From Cupriavidus gilardii (lineage in GTDB: Bacteria > Pseudomonadota > Gammaproteobacteria > Burkholderiales > Burkholderiaceae), in the NCBI RefSeq assembly GCF_008801915.1, contig NZ_VZOV01000019.1, forward strand, positions 1-64,000: a DNA stretch of 64,000 nt, given 5' to 3'. Shown one piece after another: positions 21,137-30,371 of this stretch. The notes under the pieces are model-generated. The model did no database searches and had not been told where the DNA came from. It saw only the letters and a list, made by a program, of their open reading frames with translations. The translations under genes and the position numbers were made by a program. The stretch's first letter is position 1; each line of letters starts with the position of its first letter.

Positions 21137-22037
21137 GATCGGACTCGTGGAGGGATTCGTTGGCGCTTCCGGCGCTTCCGGCGCTTCCGGTCACCGGGGA
21201 CACCGATTCCGGCATCGATTCGGACATCGGCTCGGCCACCGCCGAGCGCCCGGCCGGCACCGCCGGCATCGCGCCGAGCGGCAGGATCAGCGGGGTGTCG
21301 CGCACCGGTCCGCGCCGCTTGTGGAAGACGATCGACAACGCATTGCCGGGCAGCGGCGCCAGCAGCAGCCGCAGCACCGCCGGCGACGATTCGCGCAGCG
21401 CCGCGGCCGGACGGCAGACCCAGACCACCGCGTCGCTGGCCTGGGCCAGCACCTGCAGCCGCCGCACCGCCTCGGGACGGGCCGAGGGCAGCCACACCAG
21501 CACGCCGCCGAAGGCCTGGCTGCGCAGCACCTGCTCGGCGGCCCACAGCAGATCGGCCTGCCGGGCAGCCTGCATGGCCTGAGCGGTCTGGCGGGCCGGC
21601 CGCCTGCCCTTGGCGGCGGCCTGGCGGGCCGCGCCCTCCTCTTCGTTGGCCCTGACCCAATACACCTGCCGGGCCGGCAAACCCCAGGCCGCCAGCGCCG
21701 GCGCATTGACGGCATGCGGCGCGCCGATCCATACCAGCCGGCGCCCGGCCGCGGTCAGCGATTGCAAGGCCGGCCGCAACAGGCGCACTTCGCCGACGCC
21801 GTGGTCCGGGACCAGCAGCTCGGTCACCGCGCCGACCGGCCAGCCGCCGCCGGGCAGCTGTGCCGACAGCGCGTCGTAGCCGGTCGGCCATACCGGCAGC
21901 GAGGCGGCGCGGCCGAGCTGGCCGGCCCGCCACAGGTCGGGATGGCGCCGTTCCAGTTCGGCCAGAGCGCGCTGGCGCTCCAGCGGGGATTGCGGCACGG
22001 AAGGCGGTGACGTGACGGCAGGCGATGACACAATCAT
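21069..22037 (-). CDS. imuA: ImuA, translesion synthesis accessory protein
   Basis: A 322-residue RecA/SulA-like protein of the SOS mutasome. The conserved block LPGGGWPVGAVTELLVPDHGVGE near residue 60 replaces a classic Walker A. Further conserved parts are RRLVWIGAPHAVNAPALAAWGL and GVLVWLPSARPEAVRRLQVLA. The C-terminal tail is low complexity, with a GSA repeat. A LexA box lies about 100 bases upstream. It overlaps imuB, which implies coupled translation. Confidence 0.92.
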   Translation of the reverse strand: MIVSSPAVTSPPSVPQSPLERQRALAELERRHPDLWRAGQLGRAASLPVWPTGYDALSAQLPGGGWPVGAVTELLVPDHGVGEVRLLRPALQSLTAAGRRLVWIGAPHAVNAPALAAWGLPARQVYWVRANEEEGAARQAAAKGRRPARQTAQAMQAARQADLLWAAEQVLRSQAFGGVLVWLPSARPEAVRRLQVLAQASDAVVWVCRPAAALRESSPAVLRLLLAPLPGNALSIVFHKRRGPVRDTPLILPLGAMPAVPAGRSAVAEPMSESMPESVSPVTGSAGSAGSANESLHESDHAVLDRGASAAPAAGRAAPQLA

Positions 22038-22139
22038 GGTGATCTCTAGGTCTCTCCGTGCACCATCTGTGCGTTGGTGTGCGCGCTCTTGTGCGCTGTT
22101 GTGCGCTTCACAGCGCCGGAAAGACTCGGCTTTCGGATA

Positions 22140-22155
22140 CTGTATGTTTATACAG
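22140..22155. promoter_or_regulatory. LexA (SOS) box upstream of imuA
   Basis: CTGTATGTTTATACAG differs by one base from the dnaE2 box and fits CTGT-N8-ACAG. It lies between the LysR stop and the imuA start, so imuA-imuB are damage-induced. Confidence 0.9.
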
Positions 22156-22201
22156 TATTTTGACCGGACTCAACAGAGACCCACCGCCGGACTCGGGAAA
22201 G

Positions 22202-23116
22202 TCAACTTCCGATCCGATGCCCCGCCGCCTCCTGGCGGATCCATGCCACCACCTTCAGCACATCGGCACGCGGACGCTCGTCCGCCTGGATCAGCCAGTA
22301 GCCGAAGCTGTCGCCCGAAGCCGGCGGCGGCGCGGCGACCACGCCGAGCTGCCTGTCGTCGAGCAGGTCGCGGATCAGTTCCAGCCGCCCCAGCGCGACG
22401 CCCTGTCCCGCCAGCGCGGCATGGATGACCTGGTCGTATTGGTTGAACTGCGTCATCGCGCGCGGCTTCGCTCCCTGCCAGCCGCGCTCTTCGAGCCAGT
22501 GGCGCCAGCGCAACCGCGGATTGGTGTCGTCGTCGAGCTCGAGCAGATTCAGGCCCTGCAGCGCCCGCACGCTGTCGATCGCCGCGACGCCCAGCGCGCG
22601 ATGGGCGACCGGCACGATGGTCTCGCCGAACAGCGCGATCGCGCCCGGCGGCGCATGGTCGGCGGCGCAGTAGCGGATCGCCAGATCGATCTGCTCGGCG
22701 CGCAGGTCCGCCACCTGGTTGCTGGCCGACAGCCGCAGTTCCAGCTCCGGATGCGCCTGCTGCAGGCGCCCCAGCCGCCGCAGCAGCCACAGCCCGGTGA
22801 CGCCGACGCTCGCGGTCAGCGTGACGGGCCGCTGCGCGACCTGCACGCGCAACTCGCCGACCACGTCCTGGATCTGCTGGACCGCGGCATTGGCGCTGCG
22901 GAACAGCCGCTCGCCGGCACTGGTCAGCGCGATCGCGCGATGCCGGCGCACCAGCAGCGGCACGCCGAGCTGCGCCTCCAGTGCGCTGATCTGCCGGCTG
23001 ACCGCGGACTGGGTCAGGCACAGGTCTTCGGCGGCGAGCGTGATGCTCATGCGCCGGCCGACGGCGACAAAGCCCTTGAGCAGATCGAGCGAGGGCAGGC
23101 TGACGAGGTTTTGCAT
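22202..23116 (-). CDS. LysR-family transcriptional regulator (GcvA-like)
   Basis: A 304-residue LysR protein with helix-turn-helix MSITLAAEDLCLTQSAVSRQISALEAQLGVPLLVRRHR and a GcvA-like effector domain (TASVGVTGLWLLRRLGRLQ). AAAGG precedes the ATG. It is divergent from the MFS gene at 23249, its probable target. It has no evident link to the imu genes on the same strand; their LexA box separates the units. Confidence 0.9.
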   Translation of the reverse strand: MQNLVSLPSLDLLKGFVAVGRRMSITLAAEDLCLTQSAVSRQISALEAQLGVPLLVRRHRAIALTSAGERLFRSANAAVQQIQDVVGELRVQVAQRPVTLTASVGVTGLWLLRRLGRLQQAHPELELRLSASNQVADLRAEQIDLAIRYCAADHAPPGAIALFGETIVPVAHRALGVAAIDSVRALQGLNLLELDDDTNPRLRWRHWLEERGWQGAKPRAMTQFNQYDQVIHAALAGQGVALGRLELIRDLLDDRQLGVVAAPPPASGDSFGYWLIQADERPRADVLKVVAWIRQEAAGHRIGS

Positions 23117-23248
23117 GGCGGCCTTTCACATTCCTGTAGCGCATGCGAGCGGACAAAGAAATCAATTGAGCTGCCCCCATGCAGCCGGCTTAATGGAAGC
23201 CGGTGATCTCACCGCATGCTAACCGCTCATCCGAAGGCCGTCACGACC

Positions 23249-24562
23249 ATGTCCCGCTCCTCCTCCCCGCCCGGCTCCCCCGCTCCCCGGCCGTCCGCCA
23301 CCGATCCGCTGGTGCTGGTCGTGGCCGGCGGCCTGATCCTCGGCCTCGCGCTCGGCATGCGCCATGTGCAGGGGCTGTTTCTGCTGCCGATCACGATGGA
23401 GCGCGGCTGGACGCGCGAGGCGTTCGGCTTCGCGATGGCGGTGCAGAACCTCGTCTGGGGGCTGGCGCAGCCGTTCGCCGGCATGATCGCCGACCGCTTC
23501 GGCTCGGCCCGCGTGATGCTGGCCGGTCTGCTGCTGTATGCGCTGGGGCTCTACACGATGACGCAGGCGACCACCCACGCCGCCTTCGTCTGGAGCGCCG
23601 GCATCTGCCTCGGCCTGGCGCTGTCGGGCACGACCTTCGGCGTGGTGTTCGCCGCGCTGAGCCGGCTGGTCAGCGCGCAGCGACGCGGCTGGGCGCTGGG
23701 CGTGGCCGGTTCGTTCGGCGGACTCGGCCAGTTCCTGCTGGTGCCGGCGGTGCAGGCGGGCGTCGAGCGGATCGGCTGGAGCGCCGCGCTGTGGTCGATG
23801 GCCGTCTGCGCGCTGCTGGCGCTGCCGCTGGTATGGCCGCTGCGCGAACGCGGCGCCCGGGCAGCCGAGGCATCGACCCCGGCATCGACCCTGGCATCGA
23901 GCGAGGCATCGGCCGCGGCGCAGGCGGGCACGGATGGCAACCGGCAATCGATGCGCGCCGCGATCCGCCAGGCCTGCGGGCATCGCGGCTTCTGGCTGCT
24001 GAACATCGGCTTCCTGGCCTGCGGCTTCCAGCTCGCCTTCATCGCCTCGCATCTGCCCGCCTATCTGCTCGACCGCGGACTGTCCGCGCGCGACGCGGTG
24101 ATCGCGCTGGCGATCATCGCGCTGGCCAATATCGCCGGCACCTATCTGTGCGGGCTGCTCGGCAACCATGTGCGGCGCCATCGCGCGCTGGCCGGCATCT
24201 ATCTGCTGCGCACCGCGGCGATCGCGCTGTTCCTGCTGGTGCCGCTCTCCAGCGTCAGCGTCTTCGTGTTCGCCGCGGTGATGGGCTTCGTCTGGCTGGG
24301 CACCGTGCCGCTGACCAGCGGCCTGGTCTCGCAGGTGTTCGGCACCCGTTATGTGGCGACGCTGTTCGGCTTCGTCTTTCTCGGCCATCAGCTCGGCTCC
24401 TTCCTCGGCGTCTGGCTCGGCGGCTATCTGTTCGACCGGACCGGCTCCTACGATCTGGTGTGGATCGGCGCGATCGTGGTCGGGCTCGGCGCGGTCGTGC
24501 TGCACTGGCCAATCGACGACCGGCCGGTCGGTCATCGCGAGGCGGCGATGGCGGCGGCTTGA
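23249..24562 (+). CDS. MFS transporter (CynX/OFA-like)
   Basis: A 437-residue carrier with about 12 helices. ALGMRHVQGLFLLPITMERGWTREAFGFAMAVQNLVWG is typical of the oxalate/formate- and monocarboxylate-like MFS branch, and GMIADRFGSARVML is motif A. The central loop contains a 12-base tandem repeat that encodes an Ala/Ser/Thr linker (EASTPASTLASSEAS). An ATG 11 codons upstream (23216) is an alternative start. The divergent LysR gene suggests ligand-controlled expression. Confidence 0.88.
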   Translation: MSRSSSPPGSPAPRPSATDPLVLVVAGGLILGLALGMRHVQGLFLLPITMERGWTREAFGFAMAVQNLVWGLAQPFAGMIADRFGSARVMLAGLLLYALGLYTMTQATTHAAFVWSAGICLGLALSGTTFGVVFAALSRLVSAQRRGWALGVAGSFGGLGQFLLVPAVQAGVERIGWSAALWSMAVCALLALPLVWPLRERGARAAEASTPASTLASSEASAAAQAGTDGNRQSMRAAIRQACGHRGFWLLNIGFLACGFQLAFIASHLPAYLLDRGLSARDAVIALAIIALANIAGTYLCGLLGNHVRRHRALAGIYLLRTAAIALFLLVPLSSVSVFVFAAVMGFVWLGTVPLTSGLVSQVFGTRYVATLFGFVFLGHQLGSFLGVWLGGYLFDRTGSYDLVWIGAIVVGLGAVVLHWPIDDRPVGHREAAMAAA

Positions 24563-24683
24563 AAGCTGCGGCGCAGCCGTCATATCGAAGGGAAACGTTG
24601 TCCTCGATTTCCCTTAGTTGCCCTCGAACTGCCATGGTTTTCGTGTACGTTACGCCGTTCAAAAACATGACAGGGAGACATGG

Positions 24684-25364
24684 ATGACGCTGCACCGCAG
24701 TGATGCAGGAGAGCCGACGATCGTGGCCCTGGTCGAGGCGATGAAGGCCTGGCAGCGCGCGCTCGATACGACGCTGTCGACCTCCGGCCTGACCTACGTC
24801 AAATGGATCCTGCTGCGTGCCATCGCGCGCGGCGACTATGTCCGCCACCGCCCTTACCTCGGCGCGATCCTGATCGACGTCGAGATGGCCGAGCATCTGC
24901 TGGCCGAACTGCATCGCGATCGCTGGATCGGTTTCGTCGACGGCGCCGGCATGGCGTGCGGCCCCGCGCTGCCCGAAGGACAGCCGGTCGTTCCCGAGGC
25001 CGAGCGCGCGCGCGTGCAGCGCATCGCGCAGTCGCTGAAGGCCCTGCATTCGGTGTCGGTCAGCCCGTTCACCAGCGACGAACGCGCGATGCTGTCGACG
25101 ATGCTGCAGCGGATGCAGGCCAACCTGAACGAATTCAGCGACCGGCGCGATGCGCAGCACGCGGAAGCGGCGAACGACGAGACCCCGCTGATCCGTGCCC
25201 ACGCAATGCTCGGCGCTTCGGCCAGGACATCGACGTCCGCGCACTCCGGCTCGCACTCGGGCGCCCACTCCACGTCTCACGCCAAGAGCGCCGAACGCGG
25301 CCCGCTGCCAGCCCGGCCGGCGCGCCGCAAATCGTCGCCTACCTCACTTCCCTGCCGAAGTTGA
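24684..25364 (+). CDS. MarR-like winged-helix protein
   Basis: A 226-residue protein whose first ~150 residues read as a MarR-type winged helix: WQRALDTTLSTSGLTYVKWILLRAIARG, then a helix-wing part MAEHLLAELHRDRWIGFVDG. The recognition helix is less clear than in canonical MarR proteins. The last 40 residues are a Ser/His/Ala-rich disordered tail ending in basic residues. The start was chosen because GGGAGA lies six bases before it. It precedes serA by 61 bases on the same strand and may be co-transcribed. Confidence 0.7.
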   Translation: MTLHRSDAGEPTIVALVEAMKAWQRALDTTLSTSGLTYVKWILLRAIARGDYVRHRPYLGAILIDVEMAEHLLAELHRDRWIGFVDGAGMACGPALPEGQPVVPEAERARVQRIAQSLKALHSVSVSPFTSDERAMLSTMLQRMQANLNEFSDRRDAQHAEAANDETPLIRAHAMLGASARTSTSAHSGSHSGAHSTSHAKSAERGPLPARPARRKSSPTSLPCRS

Positions 25365-25425
25365 GGCAAGATAGAGCGCTGCACCGACACCGTCGGGCCC
25401 ACCACGATCGCCATGCGAGGCCGCG

Positions 25426-26658
25426 ATGACCAAGGTAATGCTGCTCGAAAACATTCATGAAAGCGCCAGTGAACGGCTGGCCGAGGCCGGACTGCAGGTC
25501 GACCGCCGCGCCGGTGCGCTGGCCGGCGGCGAGCTGCACGAAGTGCTGGCCGCCAACGAGCTGATCGGCATCCGATCGGCGACCCATCTGCATGCCGAGG
25601 ACATTCGCCACGCGGGAAATCTGCTGTCGATCGGCTGCTTCTGCATCGGCACCTCGCAGGTCGATCTCGCCGCCGCGACCGCGGCCGGCATTCCGGTATT
25701 CAACGCGCCGTTCTCGAATACGCGATCGGTGGCCGAACTGGTCGTCAGCGAAGCGGTGATGCTGCTGCGCCGGATCCCCGAGAAGAACACGCTGGCGCAT
25801 GCCGGCAAATGGGCCAAGGGCGCGGCCGGCGCCTTCGAGGCGCGCGGCAAGACGCTCGCCATCGTCGGCTACGGCAATATCGGCTCGCAGGTCGGCGTGC
25901 TGGCCGAGGCGATGGGCATGCGGGTGGTCTACTACGACGTGCAGCCGCGGCTGTCGCTGGGCTCGGCCAAGGCGGCCGGCTCGCTGGCCGACGCCGTCGC
26001 GCATGCCGACGTGGTGACGCTGCACGTTCCGGCGACGCCGCGCACGCGCAACATGATCGACGCGACCGTGCTGGCCGCCTTCAAGCGCGGCGCGATGCTG
26101 ATCAACGCCTCGCGCGGCAGCGTGGTCGATATTCCCGCGCTGGCCGAAGCCTTGCGCCAGGGACGGCTCGGCGGCGCCGCCATCGACGTTTTCCCCAGCG
26201 AACCGAAGAACAACAAGGACGCCTTCGTCAGCGAACTGCAGAACCTGCCCAACGTGCTGCTGACCCCGCATATTGGCGGCAGCACCGAGGAGGCGCAGCA
26301 GAACATCGGCGTCGAGGTCGCGGCCAAGCTGGTCAATTACCTGACCACCGGCGCCACCATCGGCGCGGTCAATTTCCCCGAGGTCGATCCGGGCCCGGTC
26401 GATTGTCCGGCGCGGCTATTGAACGTCCACGGCAATGCGCCGGGCGCGCTGGCGGCATTGAACACGCTGCTCGCGCGCGAGGGCATCAATATCGCCGGCC
26501 AGCATCTGGAGACGCGCGGCACCACCGGCTATGTCGTCACCGATCTGGACAAGGCGCCCTCGGCCGAGCTGGAGCAGGCGCTGGCAGCGCTGCCGGGCGT
26601 GCTGCGGCTGCGCGTGCTCAGGCGCGAGGAGGCCGGCGTGGCGGGCGCGGCCTCGTAG
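25426..26658 (+). CDS. serA: D-3-phosphoglycerate dehydrogenase
   Basis: The first enzyme of serine synthesis: it oxidises 3-phosphoglycerate with NAD. 410 residues. Seen: N-terminal substrate-domain start MTKVMLLENIHESASERL, the NAD-binding loop GYGNIGSQVG near residue 148, the catalytic His in LTPHIGGSTEEAQ, and a C-terminal ACT regulatory domain (NVHGNAPGALAALNTLLAREGINIAGQ), which mediates serine feedback. This is the E. coli-like short form. GAGG precedes the ATG. Confidence 0.93.
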   Translation: MTKVMLLENIHESASERLAEAGLQVDRRAGALAGGELHEVLAANELIGIRSATHLHAEDIRHAGNLLSIGCFCIGTSQVDLAAATAAGIPVFNAPFSNTRSVAELVVSEAVMLLRRIPEKNTLAHAGKWAKGAAGAFEARGKTLAIVGYGNIGSQVGVLAEAMGMRVVYYDVQPRLSLGSAKAAGSLADAVAHADVVTLHVPATPRTRNMIDATVLAAFKRGAMLINASRGSVVDIPALAEALRQGRLGGAAIDVFPSEPKNNKDAFVSELQNLPNVLLTPHIGGSTEEAQQNIGVEVAAKLVNYLTTGATIGAVNFPEVDPGPVDCPARLLNVHGNAPGALAALNTLLAREGINIAGQHLETRGTTGYVVTDLDKAPSAELEQALAALPGVLRLRVLRREEAGVAGAAS

Positions 26659-26681
26659 CCGTTGATGATGGAATTCGCGAG

Positions 26682-26993
26682 TCAGGCGGCTGGCGGCTGG
26701 CGCCGGCTGCCCCACAGCAGGATCGCGCTGATGACCCAGCCGCAGAAGAACAGCGCGTCGCCAAGCTGATTGAGCACCAGCGGCATCGAATCGCCGCGGA
26801 ACATATGGGCCAGCATGTCTTCCGGCAGGCGCGACGCGATCCACAGAAATACGGCCGGCGCGCTGCAGTAGACGCCCGGCTGCCACCATGGCGCGCGCGT
26901 TTTTCCGGTGTCGGCCTGGTCCGATGCCGGGGCGCCGGCATCGCGCGGTGCCGCCGTGCGGTTGGCGGCGATCAAACCCTCATTGGCGGTCAT
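26682..26993 (-). CDS. small membrane protein of unknown function
   Basis: A 103-residue protein with a strong ribosome site, GGGAGGG, before the ATG. The first ~45 residues are polar; two hydrophobic segments follow (VYCSAPAVFLWIASRL and LGDALFFCGWVISAILLWG), ending in a basic tail. I do not recognise a family. It stands alone, convergent with serA. Confidence 0.7.
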   Translation of the reverse strand: MTANEGLIAANRTAAPRDAGAPASDQADTGKTRAPWWQPGVYCSAPAVFLWIASRLPEDMLAHMFRGDSMPLVLNQLGDALFFCGWVISAILLWGSRRQPPAA

Positions 26994-27156
26994 GGCGCCC
27001 TCCCTGTTGTGGGCGCAATATTGCCCAAGCAGGCGGCGCGGCGCCATCGGCGGCTGTCTGACACGCGTGCGGTGGCGCACGCAAGCGCAGGCAGGCGCAG
27101 GCAACGGGCAGGCGGCGGGCGGGCGCCGGACAGACCCGCCCGCCTCGCCGTCGCGA

Positions 27157-28623
27157 TCAGTCCGGCGTCCAGCCCTTCAGATCGTCCATCTTCGCCGGCG
27201 ATTCCCCGCTGTCGCGGCGGACGCGAATATCGTTCTCCACGTCGGTCACGCCGAACACATTGTCGACCAGATCCTCGATGTCGTACTTCTCGTTGCGGTC
27301 GCGGACGGTACCGCCGAGCTTGACGATGCCGCCGTTGACGTCGACCGTCACCTCGCTGACATCGAGCCCCTCGGCATAGGCCAGCCGTTCGCACACCGCC
27401 TCGCGGATCCGCTCGTCGCTGCGGCGATAGCCCTTCGGGCCGACCCGGCGCTGCGGCCGGTCGTCGGTGCCGAAGAATTCGCTGACCGCCTCGCCGATGC
27501 GCCGGCCGATGTTGTACAGCGGCCCGTGTCCATCGCGATCGTCGTCGCGATCGCGACGCTCGTCGCGGCCATATTCGCCGCGATATTCGCCGCCGTAGCC
27601 GCCGCCATAGCTCAGCTCCCCGGCCGACAGCCGGCCGGCGTCGCGGCCCGACCGTTCCTCGCGATAGTCACCGCCGTAGCGGTGTTCCGGCACCGCGTAG
27701 TTGCGGCCGGGCCAGTCGTCGTCGAAGCGGTCCCAGCCGTAGTTCGACGTACCGGCGTTGCTGTAGCCGCTGCTGCGTTCGGCCTCGCGCAGCCAGTCCT
27801 GGTCGCGGTTGCGCATCCCTTGCCGCTGGCCGCCGCGCCACGTGGTGGTGCCGGCCGTTCCTCCGTAGCGCTCGTCCTCGTCGCTCCATTCGTCGCCGCG
27901 CGTGCCGGTGGCGTACGAGGGTCCGGTGCCCGTCTCCAGTGCCGCGGCGCCGGAATAGCCCGACTGCCACGGGTCGGTGCGGTACTCGTTGCGGCGGGTC
28001 GACGATTCGCCGCGGCCGTATCCGCTGCTGCCGTATCCGCTGCCGCCATATTGACCGCCGTACTGACCGCCGTATTCGCTGCCCGATGGGCCGCCGTATT
28101 CACGCCCATATCGGCCGCCGTAATCTGAACCATATTGGGCGCCATAACCGGACTCGCCACCGTATCGGCCACCGCCCTGGCGGCGCCCACCATCGCCGCG
28201 CCCGTACTGGCCGCGCCCATACTGGCCGCCACCGCCGCCTTGCCCGCCGCCTTGCGCGCGGCCGTATTGACTGCGGCCTGACTGACCGCTGGTGTATTGC
28301 TCGCCGCTGTAGCGGCCCTCGCCATAGCCCCCGTTGCCGCCGCCGCGGTATGGCTGGCCCTGCCGGCCGGCTTCGCGGCCATAGCCGGTGCCATAGGTAT
28401 CGTCGTCATCGAACGCGCCGCGCGGCGGGCCGCCCTCGCTGAGCTGGTAGGGCGTCATCTGCGCGCGGCGCCAGCGCGACTCCCACTCGTTGCCTTCCGA
28501 TTCCGCCTGCCAGTCGTCCTGGGCCCAGCGTTCGGAGCGGTTGTCGCTCCAGCCATCGTCACGTTGGTCGTAGCCAGGCCAGGATTGGTCCGGCCGATTG
28601 CGTCGCATGGATTCGTTTCGCAT
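27157..28623 (-). CDS. Gly/Tyr-rich protein with C-terminal BON domain
   Basis: A 488-residue protein. The first ~380 residues are low complexity, rich in Gly, Tyr, Arg, Gln and Ser, with many GGQYG/YGREYGG-type units. The last ~90 residues form a BON domain (VCERLAYAEGLDVSEVTVDVNGGIVKLGGTVRDRNEKYDIEDL), preceded by RVGPKGYRRSDERIRE. BON domains bind membranes or lipids and occur in OsmY-like stress proteins. No clear signal peptide is seen. The start follows GGAGAG. A close paralogue is encoded at 56435. Confidence 0.85.
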   Translation of the reverse strand: MRNESMRRNRPDQSWPGYDQRDDGWSDNRSERWAQDDWQAESEGNEWESRWRRAQMTPYQLSEGGPPRGAFDDDDTYGTGYGREAGRQGQPYRGGGNGGYGEGRYSGEQYTSGQSGRSQYGRAQGGGQGGGGGQYGRGQYGRGDGGRRQGGGRYGGESGYGAQYGSDYGGRYGREYGGPSGSEYGGQYGGQYGGSGYGSSGYGRGESSTRRNEYRTDPWQSGYSGAAALETGTGPSYATGTRGDEWSDEDERYGGTAGTTTWRGGQRQGMRNRDQDWLREAERSSGYSNAGTSNYGWDRFDDDWPGRNYAVPEHRYGGDYREERSGRDAGRLSAGELSYGGGYGGEYRGEYGRDERRDRDDDRDGHGPLYNIGRRIGEAVSEFFGTDDRPQRRVGPKGYRRSDERIREAVCERLAYAEGLDVSEVTVDVNGGIVKLGGTVRDRNEKYDIEDLVDNVFGVTDVENDIRVRRDSGESPAKMDDLKGWTPD

Positions 28624-28822
28624 ATCGCTCTCCTGCACGTGGTCCGGCGCGATGCGCGCCCGTATCGATGCAGCCGCGCAAGAACCGTACCGTCGCGGCG
28701 ATCGGCCGCGCCCGGCGTGTCACGGCGGCGTCATCCCGGCAGGCGCTCTGGAACGCATCTTGCGAAACCGTCGATGCGTGCCAAGCGCACGCAGTGCCAA
28801 CCATCCGCAAGGAGAAACGACG

Positions 28823-29296
28823 ATGGCAACCCAGATGCAAGGAGGCGGCGCCCAACGGTCAGGCGGCGTTCTACGCGATGTGATGACCGCACAGCCGGCC
28901 TTTCTGACCCAGGACGACACGATCAAGCGCGCGGCCGAACTGATGGCCCAGCTCGACGTCGGCGCGCTGCCCGTTTGCGACGGGCGCCGGCTGACCGGCA
29001 TGGTCACCGACCGCGACATTACCGTGCGATGCACCGCCGCGGGAGCCGACCCGGCCAACACCAAGGTCACGCAGGCAATGACGCAGGACGTGCAGTGGTG
29101 CAGCGACGACGAGTCGGTCGATACCGCGCGGGAGAAGATGGCAGCGCATCAGATCCGCCGTCTGGCGGTGATCGACAAGGATCATCAATTGGTCGGCATG
29201 GTGTCGCTGGGCGACCTGGCGGTGAAGACCGGCGATACCGGCGGCGCGGGCGAGGCCCTGGAAGGCGTTTCGCAACCGGCGCAGCCGTCCCGCTGA
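28823..29296 (+). CDS. CBS-pair protein
   Basis: A 157-residue stand-alone protein made of two CBS domains, starting VLRDVMTAQPAFLTQDDTIKRAAELM and ending RRLAVIDKDHQLVGMVSLGDLAVK. CBS pairs bind adenosine nucleotides and sense energy state or ionic strength. The ATG follows AAGGAG. It is divergent from the BON protein and begins a run of small stress genes. Confidence 0.9.
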   Translation: MATQMQGGGAQRSGGVLRDVMTAQPAFLTQDDTIKRAAELMAQLDVGALPVCDGRRLTGMVTDRDITVRCTAAGADPANTKVTQAMTQDVQWCSDDESVDTAREKMAAHQIRRLAVIDKDHQLVGMVSLGDLAVKTGDTGGAGEALEGVSQPAQPSR

Positions 29297-29419
29297 CGCC
29301 CCGCCGACGTCGAATGCCGCTTGCCTGCGGGCTGCGGCAGCGACCGGGATTTACAAGGCTTGCAAGATTGCAACCCTCACCCACCATCCGACCCTGACTG
29401 TCAATGAATGGAGGACCCG

Positions 29420-29608
29420 ATGCCAGCCAAATCGAAATCGCAGCAAATGGCCGCCGGCGCGGCGCTGTCGGCCAAGCGTGGCGACAGGAAGGTCGGCGAG
29501 CTCAAGGGCGCGTCGAAGTCGATGTACAAGTCGATGAGCGAGAAGGAGCTGCACGACATGGCATCGACGCCGCAGAAGGGCAAGCCGGACCACAAGTCCG
29601 AGAGCTGA
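29420..29608 (+). CDS. DUF3008 family small basic protein
   Basis: A 62-residue Lys-rich protein starting MPAKSKSQQMAAGAALSAKR and containing LKGASKSMYKSMSEKELHDMAST, the full DUF3008 pattern. Function is unknown; relatives are common in stress gene groups of proteobacteria. GGAGG precedes this ATG; an ATG four codons earlier is less likely. Confidence 0.85.
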   Translation: MPAKSKSQQMAAGAALSAKRGDRKVGELKGASKSMYKSMSEKELHDMASTPQKGKPDHKSES

Positions 29609-29661
29609 TGCACGCCACCGGCGTTGGCGCGCCGGCGGCGTTGCGTCGATGGAGATCCGCG

Positions 29662-30279
29662 ATGACGATCGCATCCACCCCCCGCATGGCGGCCCAGTTG
29701 CTGCTGGCCGCCGTGGCCGTGGCCACCGCGCTTGCTGCCGGCGCGGTGTCGGCGCAGCCGTCCGCCACCTCGCCGCTGGCGACGCCGCCCACCGGGGCGT
29801 CCAAGCCGCCCGCGACGTCGCTGTCCACCGACGACCTGCGCTTTATCGACGAAGCGATCCTGACCGCCGCGATGGGCGTCGAGACCGCGAGCATGGCGCT
29901 CGAGGTCTCCGCCGATCCGACGCTGCTGGCCTACGCCCGCAGCGCCGCGCGCGACTACCGCGCGCTCGCGGCGGAACTGGCGCGCATCGCGCAGAGCAAG
30001 GGCGTGCAGCCCGAACAGCGGCTGCCCGAAGCGCCCGAGGTCACCAAGCTGCGTTCGCTGAAGGGCGCCGAGTTCGACCGGATGTTCGTGCAGATCGTCG
30101 CGGTCGACGCCAACCGGCAGGCGCTGGCGCTGTTCCAGCGGCAGGCCGAAATCGGCAAGGACCCGGCGCTGCGCGCGTTCGCCAAGCGGGCATTGCCGAT
30201 GCTCGAAGAGCGCTTGTCGCAGGGCAAGTCGATGTCGACGCGGACCGTGACCTGGCGCAGCGGTATCGCGCAGCGCTGA
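29662..30279 (+). CDS. DUF4142 (ferritin-like) secreted protein
   Basis: A 205-residue protein with a signal peptide (AAQLLLAAVAVATALAAGAVSAQ, cleavage after about residue 32). A DUF4142 helical domain follows: LRFIDEAILTAAMGVETASMALEVSADPTLLAYARSAARDY and LAELARIAQSKGV patterns. The fold is thought to be ferritin-like, but the role is unknown. The start follows GGAGAT and was preferred over longer upstream frames. It lies in the stress gene run, presumably acting in the periplasm. Confidence 0.82.
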   Translation: MTIASTPRMAAQLLLAAVAVATALAAGAVSAQPSATSPLATPPTGASKPPATSLSTDDLRFIDEAILTAAMGVETASMALEVSADPTLLAYARSAARDYRALAAELARIAQSKGVQPEQRLPEAPEVTKLRSLKGAEFDRMFVQIVAVDANRQALALFQRQAEIGKDPALRAFAKRALPMLEERLSQGKSMSTRTVTWRSGIAQR

Positions 30280-30371
30280 TGGCGCGGCGCTGCTGTCTCA
30301 TTGGCCGGGCGCGCGAGAACCACCACGGCGCGCCCCCTTTCCTTTCCTGGCTGACCCCGACGAGCATGCCC

